Shown here: positions 1-5,956 of the stretch, in pieces
How positions within the stretch are numbered: position 1 is the first letter of the stretch
Layout of the letters: each line of letters opens with the position of its first letter
Program-made: the position numbers and the translations under genes
DNA from: Treponema sp.
GTDB taxonomy: Bacteria > Spirochaetota > Spirochaetia > Treponematales > Treponemataceae
Reading direction: 5' to 3'
Assembly (NCBI GenBank): GCA_021442965.1
Contig: JABUUX010000286.1
Coordinates: 1 to 10,078, forward strand
DNA: 10,078 nucleotides
The notes under the pieces: generated by a model
The model's database searches: none
The model's input: the letters and a program-made list of their open reading frames with translations, nothing else
Told to the model about the DNA's origin: nothing

Positions 1-84
1 GACTGGCTCAATCACCGCGTGGAAAGCTCCTTCACCGTTGGAGACTGGCTCAGTCACCGCGTGGAAAGCTCAAGCACCGATTTT
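1..84. repeat. Two tandem copies of a 42-bp GC-rich repeat
   Basis: Copies occupy 1-42 and 43-84. The first 29 bases of each agree with a single A/G difference (position 11 versus 53); the second copy then diverges except for a shared CACCG. The core begins GACTGGCTCA and contains TCACCGCGTGGAAAGCTC. TCACCG also occurs inside the unit, at 12, 32 and 54, with CACCG at 75, so each 42-mer looks like two diverged units of about 20 and 22 bp. GC is about 56%, clearly above the rest of the window. Because 42 is a multiple of 3, the repeat reads as a 14-residue repeat in any frame, and several frames are open on both strands. It could be the repetitive C-terminal end of an upstream gene or the edge of an intergenic repeat array; the window edge prevents a decision. 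Confidence 0.85.
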
Positions 85-88
85 CTAA
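1..88 (+). CDS. Possible 3' end of an upstream gene (partial)
   Basis: Read from base 2, the sequence is open and ends at TAA 86-88. It encodes a repeated TGS[IV]TAWKA motif, and the stop lies 10 nt before a strong + strand terminator, as expected for a gene end. The frame starting at base 1 is also open, through a DWL[NS]HRVESS repeat, to TAA 115-117, but that stop falls inside the terminator hairpin loop, which makes it less likely. I do not recognise the protein in either frame, and no function can be proposed. The alternative is that this is a non-coding repeat that stays open only because its period is divisible by three. Confidence 0.28.
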   Translation, partial: TGSITAWKAPSPLETGSVTAWKAQAPIF

Positions 89-98
89 TTTTATTCCC

Positions 99-139
99 CG
101 CAGGGAAAGTTTATTAACTGGACTCCCTGCGTTTTTTTT
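99..139 (+). terminator. Rho-independent terminator of the upstream transcript
   Basis: A perfect 8-bp stem, CGCAGGGA (99-106) with TCCCTGCG (124-131), encloses a 17-nt loop and is followed directly by eight T residues (132-139). Within the loop AGTT (108-111) and AACT (116-119) can also pair around TATT, which would lengthen the structure. There is no T-run on the other strand, so it acts on + strand transcription. It insulates the three-gene operon from whatever lies upstream. Confidence 0.93.
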
Positions 140-158
140 CTATATTTCTCTTACCCTA

Positions 159-186
159 TTCAAGGATTTCCCCGATATTATATAAT
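159..186 (+). promoter_or_regulatory. Sigma-70-type promoter of the three-gene operon
   Basis: A perfect -10 box TATAAT lies at 181-186. The best -35 candidate is TTCAAG (159-164) at 16-bp spacing, a weak match to TTGACA. Transcription would start near 192-195, giving a leader of only about 20-23 nt before the ATG at 215. Its position between the terminator and the first gene supports the call. No operator-like palindrome or riboswitch fits in the short leader. The start lacks a normally spaced Shine-Dalgarno: the nearest candidate, AAGGG (195-199), is 15 nt from the ATG. Confidence 0.65.
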
Positions 187-214
187 AGAACGATAAGGGT
201 TTATTGGTTTTAAT

Positions 215-2164
215 ATGTTTATAAAATTGCTTAAAAAACAGGGAATTCTTACTTTTTTTGTCTTATGGGGTGCACTTTTTACAAGTGCTTATCCTTTGGA
301 ATTTTCTTTGAGATTAACTCCAGCTGCAATGTTTCCTTTTCAGACAAATGAAAATACTATTTTTGCTCCAGTTGGTGGGGGAGCTTTTATTGATGGGGGA
401 GTTACTCTTTTTAATATTTTTGATGTAGGACCTGAAGTTGGGCTTTTTATGATGCCCAAACGAGCTTCAGAAAATCTTAAGACCGGGGAAGACGTTACGG
501 CAGTTTTTGTTCCTTTTGGAATTCATGCTGATGCCACGTTTTACCCATTATCACGCGTCCAGACAACTGCAGGGCTTGCTGCCGGAATTTATACAGGAAC
601 GACCTCAGGTAAAACTCAGAATTCTGTCTGGTACAGGGCTTATGCCGATGTTGGATTCAGACTTAGTCCAATGGTGACACTGGGACTTAATGCATCTTTT
701 TTAGACTTTCAGAATAATACATGGTTTGGGAATCCCGGTTTAATGGGAATGACTGCAGGTCTTACTGTTCAGGTTAAATTTGATACTGTAAAGAATTCCG
801 GACTTGTGGAAGGTTATGTAAACCAGGAAGAAAATGTTTTTCCTCTTTTTTATACTGTATATAAAAATACTCCTATTGGGACAATTACTCTGGTAAACAA
901 TGAAACTGCAAATATTCAGAATATAAAAGTAAAATTCCGTGCTGAAGGTTATACTTCTTCAGAAATGGAATGCGGCACTTTACGTCAGCTTAGAAAACAT
1001 AATGCAATAGAAATGGATTTGTATGCTGATTTTAGTGACGCAATTCTTCAGTTCTCGGAAGCGGGAAAGATTCCTGGTGAATTGATTGTAGAATATACAC
1101 TTCTTGGTCAGAAAAAACAGACAGTTGTGCCGGTTGTTATTCCGGTTTATAACCGAAATCAGGTGCGATGGACAGACAGTGAAGTGATTGCTTCATATAT
1201 ATCCACAAAAAATCAGGATGTTCTGGAATTTTCAAAATACTGTGTAGGAATAGGCCGAAATCACTTGAGGTCTGGTCTTAACCGCAATATGCAGTTTTCT
1301 ATGTATCTTTTTGAAGGAATAAGACTTGCAGGAATTACCTGTAAGCCTGATACTGAAACTCCTTATGCAGAATATCATAAAGATCCTTCAAAATTGGATT
1401 TTATTCAGTATCCTTTTCAGACAATGATTTATAAAAGCGGGGATTGCGATGAAGTAGGAATCCTGCTTATGGCACTTATGGAATCTGTAGGTATTGAGGC
1501 TTCATATATTCCAATGGAAAATGATTTTCTTGTTTGTTTTAATACCGGAATAAAAGCGTCCAAAGCCGATTCGTTTTTTGACGGATATGACAGATTCTGC
1601 GTTATTGGTGATGATATTTGGATTCCTCTTGCAGTGTCGGCACTGCGTGAAGGTTTTGTGAACTCCTGGTATAAGGCAATTGTTGATTTGCAGACTGCCC
1701 AAAACAACGGGCAAAAAACAGATATTCACTTTCTTGAGTCTGCCTGGATGAGTTATCCTCCGGCAGGTTTTTCTAGTAATCAGCGTGTTGAAATAAAACC
1801 TGATGAAGCAGGCCTTGTTGCTGCTGCAGAAACGAATCTTTCCCGCTATATAACAAGTGAATTTGGTCCAAGAATTGCGTCTGTTCAGGCACAGATTCGT
1901 GCAAAAGGGCCGAGTGTAGAGCTTTATAATCAGCTTGGGCTTCTTTATGTTCGGGCAGGAATGTATTCCAGTGCTGTTCCGGTTTATATGGAATCGGCAA
2001 AAATGGGCTCAGTTGCTGCAATGAATAACCTTGGAAATATCTGTACTTTGCAGAAAAAGTATGAGGAAGCCTTAGCCTGGTACGAAAAAAGTCTTGCAAT
2101 CGATCCTGAAAACAAGACGGCTAAAAATGGTGCTGCTCGTATGAAAAGTGAAATCGAAAAGTAG
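215..2164 (+). CDS. Barrel/pseudo-transglutaminase/TPR envelope protein
   Basis: A 649-residue exported protein, paralogous to the next gene. The ATG at 215 gives a good signal peptide: basic KLLKK, a hydrophobic core at about residues 10-24, and likely cleavage after Ala25 (TSA/YP). Residues 26-190 show eight alternating beta strands rich in Gly and aromatics, the last ending GLTVQVKF, like an OmpA-type eight-stranded outer-membrane barrel. Residues about 200-315 resemble a beta-sandwich (it starts near FPLFYTVY and ends at IPVYNRN). Residues about 316-490 are a transglutaminase-like domain with Cys411 in KSGDCDE. Aligned without gaps to the next gene, the catalytic His is replaced by Asp437 and the acidic residue by Ala473 (WIPLAV), so transglutaminase-type catalysis is unlikely. 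Two TPRs follow (about 570-640; for example EEALAWYEKSLAIDPEN). It lacks the spacer and C-terminal membrane helix of its neighbour. The role is inferred: a non-catalytic, TPR-mediated partner in an envelope complex. Confidence 0.88.
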   Translation: MFIKLLKKQGILTFFVLWGALFTSAYPLEFSLRLTPAAMFPFQTNENTIFAPVGGGAFIDGGVTLFNIFDVGPEVGLFMMPKRASENLKTGEDVTAVFVPFGIHADATFYPLSRVQTTAGLAAGIYTGTTSGKTQNSVWYRAYADVGFRLSPMVTLGLNASFLDFQNNTWFGNPGLMGMTAGLTVQVKFDTVKNSGLVEGYVNQEENVFPLFYTVYKNTPIGTITLVNNETANIQNIKVKFRAEGYTSSEMECGTLRQLRKHNAIEMDLYADFSDAILQFSEAGKIPGELIVEYTLLGQKKQTVVPVVIPVYNRNQVRWTDSEVIASYISTKNQDVLEFSKYCVGIGRNHLRSGLNRNMQFSMYLFEGIRLAGITCKPDTETPYAEYHKDPSKLDFIQYPFQTMIYKSGDCDEVGILLMALMESVGIEASYIPMENDFLVCFNTGIKASKADSFFDGYDRFCVIGDDIWIPLAVSALREGFVNSWYKAIVDLQTAQNNGQKTDIHFLESAWMSYPPAGFSSNQRVEIKPDEAGLVAAAETNLSRYITSEFGPRIASVQAQIRAKGPSVELYNQLGLLYVRAGMYSSAVPVYMESAKMGSVAAMNNLGNICTLQKKYEEALAWYEKSLAIDPENKTAKNGAARMKSEIEK

Positions 2165-2172
2165 AAATATAG

Positions 2173-5100
2173 ATGGCAAAGAGAAAGACTACATTAAAAA
2201 AGAACAGAGACTCTAAAAAAGCGTGTAAAAAAGCCATAGTTACCGCAGGTATTGTAATTGCCTTGGGAAGTGCGGAAGTTTATGCAAAGCCTCAGTTTCT
2301 TTTTGGTCTTTATCCTGAAATTTCTTTGCCTTTTTCTATAGGTTCAACACCTTTGGGAAATCAGCCGCCTGAAGGTTCCATTCCTTTTGGAGTAGGCGGA
2401 ACCGGAAAATTTATTTTCAGACCTGTTCCTATGGTCGATGTTTTTGCAGAAGGTTCCTATAACAATTATTCATATCCATATCTAAGAGATGGAAAATCAT
2501 TGGATTATTATTCCTTCAACACGTTTACTGCAGCCGGAGGGGCAGGTTACAATCTTCCGTTGTCAGACAGAGTTTCTTTGAACGCTTCTGTAAAAGCCGG
2601 AGTGACTTTTGTAGAAAAAGATCCTGTCCTTAGTGTGGGGGCATCAGTTGGAGTTTCTTACAGGGTTCGGCCTTCGGTAAGTGTTGGGGTAGAGGCTGAT
2701 GCAAGTTTTGCAGGACCAAAAATTATTCCCGTTGGTGTAAGGCCTGGTATTATTGTAAATCTTACAGAAGTATTATCAAAGCAGACAAATGTGTCTGTGG
2801 AAGTTTTGGAACGCCAGCCGGTTTTTCCCGTTCTGTATTCCTGGTATGAAAACAATCCTTTTGGAAGTGTACGAATTGCAAACCTTGAAGATGGTTCTAT
2901 TACAAATGTAAAGGTAAGTTTTTATCAGCCACAATATATGACACAGCCAAACTTGTGTGCCGAAATGGATGTTTTGGGCAAAGAAGAATATTTTGACTGC
3001 GACCTTACAGCTTTCTTTAATGAACGTATGCTGGAACTTACAGAACTTACTGAAACAAAAGCTGTAATCAATGTAGAATACACTTTTTTGGGTGAAAAAC
3101 GAAAAAAAGAATTTCCTGTAAATATTCCTGTATACGACCGAAACTCCATGAACTGGGCTGATGACCGTCGTGCCGCTTCTTTTGTTTCTTCAAAAGATCC
3201 TGCTGCTATGTGGTTTGCAAAATACGTTACAAGTGTTATTCGTGATAATATACGCTCGGGAGTTCCTGAAAATATTCAGTATGCCATGGGGATTTTTGAA
3301 ACACTGGATGAATTCGGCTTGAATTATGTAATTGACCCGTCCAGTGCTTATTCTGATAACGTTGGTGGAGAAAGTATAGACTTTTTGCAGTTTCCTTATC
3401 AAACACTTATGTTTCGTGGCGGAGACTGTGATGACCTTTCAATTCTGATTTGTTCCCTTTTTGAAGCAGTTGGAATAAAAACTTCATTCATTACTGTTCC
3501 GGGGCATATTTTTATGGCCTTTGATACAGGTCTTACTGAGGAGCAGGCAAGAAATCAATTTTCTGATATAAGCCAGGTGATTTTCTATAATGGGAAAGTT
3601 TGGATGCCGCTTGAAGTAACTATTACAGATGAGGGCTTTAATAAAGCGTGGCGTGTGGGAGCCCGTCAGTGGAATACAGCTTTTTTACAGAATACGGCTG
3701 CAATCTATCCTATGGAAGAATCCTGGAAGGTTTATCGCCCTGTTAGTGTTCCAGGTGCCGATGCAAGATTTGATATGCCGGATCAAAGGATTGTTGCAAA
3801 ACTATTTGAGCACAGAATTGATGAATGGGTTTTGCGTGAAATTACTCCTTCGGTTAATGCTTATAAAAATGCACTGGCAAAAAAATATGATAAAGGACTC
3901 AAGAATAATCTTGGAGTTTTATACAGCCGGTATGGATTATTTTCTGAAGCTGAGAATGAATTTAAAGATCTAAGAAAGGTTGGCTATCTTCCTGCAGTAA
4001 TTAATACAGCAAATATTTATTTTGCCCGTCAAAGTTATAATAAGGCTTTAGCATCTTACAAGGCAGTTTTACGAGAAGATCCGGCAAATGAGCTGGCAGT
4101 TTTGGGTATAGCCAGAAGTGCCTGGGAGCTTGGAGATTACCGCGAAAGTGATAAATATTATGAGATGCTTCTTTCTATGAATCCAAAACTGGCAGCAGAG
4201 TACAAGTATTTGGCGTCTTTTGAAGAAACAAAAGGTCGGGCGTTTTCTATGGCAGACAGGTTAAACAATATGACCTGGGCTGTTGAAAAAGAAATGGTGC
4301 AGAATGTTCTTCCAAATTCCAAAGTGGATTTTGATTCCGATCTAATCCTTGAACTGCCACCATTAGATTTGAATGACGAAAACCGCTTTGAGTTTGATTA
4401 TCTTGCAGAACCAGTAAAACGGAATGTTAAAGAAGAAGTAATAAAAGAACTGGAAGAGGAAGAGGAAGCAAAAAAGAAACTTGCAGAAGAACCAAAAGCC
4501 GATTATGATGACGAACTTCCAGATTTTATTTTTAGGGATCTGAAGTCTTTGGAACCTGATTTTCTTTATGAAGAAATAGCAGAAGAAGATGATTTTGATG
4601 AAGATAAGACTGGCCTTGATGGATTTGATGCTGAAAAAGCAGTTGTAGAAAAAACTGTAGAAAAAGATACAGCGACTTTTATTCAAGATAAAACAGTTAG
4701 TGAAGATAAAAAAGAATTTTCCGATTTACCGATTACTTCAGAAAATGTTGTTGTAAAGAGAGATGTTCCACGCTTTAATGAATCTCCTTCTGCAAAGTGG
4801 GCTCCCGAAGAAGCATTTAATGCAGAGTCCATTCCGGGAATGAAATCTTTTGATGAAGAAATGGGAAATACACAGAATGAAAAATCTTTCCTGTTTAAAA
4901 ATGAAGAATACGATGATGATAATACCGAGAATTTTGATATTTTTGCAGATAAAAATCAGAAGCCGGTTTTGGTAAAAGAGGATTCAGAAACAACAGTAAA
5001 TCCTTTTGAAAGTTATTATGGTGAAGAGCCTTTGAGGAAACCTGAGACTTCGGTAAAAGTTGTGGAGATTTCTGCAAAGCCCGAGACCCCAGAAAAAGTT

Positions 5101-5955
5101 GTGGAGACCCAAGAAAAAGTTTCAGAGACCTCGACAAAACCTGAGGTTGCAGGAAAAACTGAGACTTCGGCAAAAGTTGCGGAGACTCTGGCAAAACCTG
5201 AGACTTCGGTAAAAGTTGTGGAGACTTCAGCAAAGCCTGAGACCTCAGTAAAGACTGCGGAGATTTCTACAAACCTCGAGAACACAACAAAAATCGAGAG
5301 TATCGAAAAAAATGTACAGACTTCGGCAAAGTCCGAGACTTCAGCAAAAGTTGCGGAGATTTCTTCAAAGCTCGAGATCACAGAAAAACCTGCGGAGACT
5401 TCGATAAAACCTGAGACCACAGAAAAAGATGTGGTGATTCCTACAAAACCTGAGAGCGTGGTAAAATCTGAAATCGTGGAAAAGCCGGCTGTCCCAGTAA
5501 AATCTGAGACCCCAGCAAAACCTGCAGAGATTCCGACAAAGTCCGAGGCTCCAGCAAAAACTGAGACCCCAGCAAAACCTGCAGAGATTCCGACAAAGTC
5601 CGAGACTCCAGCAAAAACTGTACAGCCTCCGGCAAAGCCAGAGGTTGCTACTAAAACTGAGATCACAGCAAAACCTGCGGAGACTCCGATAAAACCTGAG
5701 ACTTCAGCAAAAGTTGTGGAGACTCCAGCAAAGCCAGAGACTGTGGAAATATCTGATTCACAAGCAGATAATGCAGAACCGATAAAAGCTCCGGAACCTG
5801 TAAAAACTGAACAGATTATTGTAGAAAGCCAAAATCCTGTTAATAAAGGAATAATTGCCCTGGTGGGAGGAGCTGCGGGAACAGGACTTCTTGCACTTGG
5901 TATAATGATAAATAAAAAGAGAAAAGAAACTACCCCTAATGAAGAGGAAAGGTAA
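2173..5955 (+). CDS. Transglutaminase-like/TPR protein with KPE spacer and C-terminal TM
   Basis: A 1260-residue envelope protein starting 8 nt after gene 1, with no clear Shine-Dalgarno, so translation may be coupled. A long basic n-region leads to a signal peptide core (21-34) and likely cleavage after Ala38 (VYA/KPQ). Residues 39-197 show eight amphipathic beta strands (barrel-like). Residues about 205-325 are beta-sandwich-like, ending IPVYDRN. Residues about 326-520 are a transglutaminase-like domain with Cys419 (GGDCDD), His445 (VPGHIFMAF) and Glu481 (VWMPLEVT), an intact triad-like set; whether it acts as peptidase, amidase or transferase is unknown. TPRs span about 572-690. Residues about 710-955 are acidic and probably disordered. 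Residues about 955-1191 are Lys-phased KPET-type repeats. Residues 1226-1246 form a hydrophobic helix followed by KKRK, predicting a C-terminus in the cytoplasm if the helix sits in the inner membrane. The last third could instead be a flexible extension with a different anchor. The family is recognised from its motifs, not by search. Confidence 0.9.
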   Translation: MAKRKTTLKKNRDSKKACKKAIVTAGIVIALGSAEVYAKPQFLFGLYPEISLPFSIGSTPLGNQPPEGSIPFGVGGTGKFIFRPVPMVDVFAEGSYNNYSYPYLRDGKSLDYYSFNTFTAAGGAGYNLPLSDRVSLNASVKAGVTFVEKDPVLSVGASVGVSYRVRPSVSVGVEADASFAGPKIIPVGVRPGIIVNLTEVLSKQTNVSVEVLERQPVFPVLYSWYENNPFGSVRIANLEDGSITNVKVSFYQPQYMTQPNLCAEMDVLGKEEYFDCDLTAFFNERMLELTELTETKAVINVEYTFLGEKRKKEFPVNIPVYDRNSMNWADDRRAASFVSSKDPAAMWFAKYVTSVIRDNIRSGVPENIQYAMGIFETLDEFGLNYVIDPSSAYSDNVGGESIDFLQFPYQTLMFRGGDCDDLSILICSLFEAVGIKTSFITVPGHIFMAFDTGLTEEQARNQFSDISQVIFYNGKVWMPLEVTITDEGFNKAWRVGARQWNTAFLQNTAAIYPMEESWKVYRPVSVPGADARFDMPDQRIVAKLFEHRIDEWVLREITPSVNAYKNALAKKYDKGLKNNLGVLYSRYGLFSEAENEFKDLRKVGYLPAVINTANIYFARQSYNKALASYKAVLREDPANELAVLGIARSAWELGDYRESDKYYEMLLSMNPKLAAEYKYLASFEETKGRAFSMADRLNNMTWAVEKEMVQNVLPNSKVDFDSDLILELPPLDLNDENRFEFDYLAEPVKRNVKEEVIKELEEEEEAKKKLAEEPKADYDDELPDFIFRDLKSLEPDFLYEEIAEEDDFDEDKTGLDGFDAEKAVVEKTVEKDTATFIQDKTVSEDKKEFSDLPITSENVVVKRDVPRFNESPSAKWAPEEAFNAESIPGMKSFDEEMGNTQNEKSFLFKNEEYDDDNTENFDIFADKNQKPVLVKEDSETTVNPFESYYGEEPLRKPETSVKVVEISAKPETPEKVVETQEKVSETSTKPEVAGKTETSAKVAETLAKPETSVKVVETSAKPETSVKTAEISTNLENTTKIESIEKNVQTSAKSETSAKVAEISSKLEITEKPAETSIKPETTEKDVVIPTKPESVVKSEIVEKPAVPVKSETPAKPAEIPTKSEAPAKTETPAKPAEIPTKSETPAKTVQPPAKPEVATKTEITAKPAETPIKPETSAKVVETPAKPETVEISDSQADNAEPIKAPEPVKTEQIIVESQNPVNKGIIALVGGAAGTGLLALGIMINKKRKETTPNEEER
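5035..5748 (+). repeat. KPE/T-rich Lys-phased spacer repeats within gene 2
   Basis: This stretch encodes residues about 955-1191 of the preceding protein as roughly 35 short units. Each unit begins with Lys and is usually 6 or 7 residues long, often alternating to make a 13-residue pattern such as KPETSV then KVVETSA. Lys and Glu are nearly balanced; Thr, Ser, Pro, Ala and Val fill the rest. Such sequence is expected to be extended and flexible, like the Lys-Pro/Glu-Pro spacer of TonB. At DNA level the units are similar: 28 identical bases recur at 5041-5068 and 5197-5224. The low-complexity composition keeps other frames open here, which creates long spurious antisense reading frames. Confidence 0.92.
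5504..5617 (+). repeat. 57-bp tandem duplication in the spacer
   Basis: Two adjacent 57-bp copies, 5504-5560 and 5561-5617, differ at a single base (G5548 versus A5605). They encode 19 residues each, including KPAEIPTKSE. The other spacer units are far more diverged, so this looks like a recent in-frame duplication by slippage or recombination. It changes the spacer length by 19 residues without disturbing the reading frame. Confidence 0.95.
5944..5952 (+). promoter_or_regulatory. Ribosome binding site of gene 3
   Basis: GAGGAAAGG lies within the last codons of gene 2. GAGG (5944-5947) is 9 nt from the ATG at 5957, good Shine-Dalgarno spacing. It is the clearest site in the window and supports this ATG, which sits one base after the gene 2 stop codon. 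The arrangement suggests translational coupling between genes 2 and 3. Confidence 0.75.
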
Positions 5956-5956
5956 T

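Noticed and set aside
1..84. CRISPR array
   Set aside because: The 42-bp units are directly adjacent with no unique spacers, only two are present, and the similarity fades within the unit; this is a simple tandem repeat.
2173..2286. Gene 2 as a lipoprotein through Cys18
   Set aside because: Cys18 lies in the basic region before the hydrophobic core (KKACKK), not after it, so there is no lipobox; a signal peptidase I site at VYA fits better.
3629..3973. Plus-strand open frame of 114 codons in a shifted frame inside gene 2
   Set aside because: It lies entirely within the conserved transglutaminase-to-TPR part of gene 2 and shows no motif; gene 2 is uninterrupted through it, so no frameshift is needed.
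5016..5666. Long antisense open frame of 216 codons opposite the spacer repeats
   Set aside because: It is the mirror of the KPE repeat, whose composition avoids stop codons on the other strand. Its Gly/Val/Ser/Phe repeat merely reflects the sense repeat, and there is no separate promoter or binding site.
5850..5955. Sortase-like or GlyGly-CTERM-type sorting signal at the end of gene 2
   Set aside because: There is a hydrophobic helix and a basic cluster, but no LPXTG or known recognition motif before the helix, and nine further mostly polar or acidic residues follow KKRK. A plain membrane anchor is the simpler reading.
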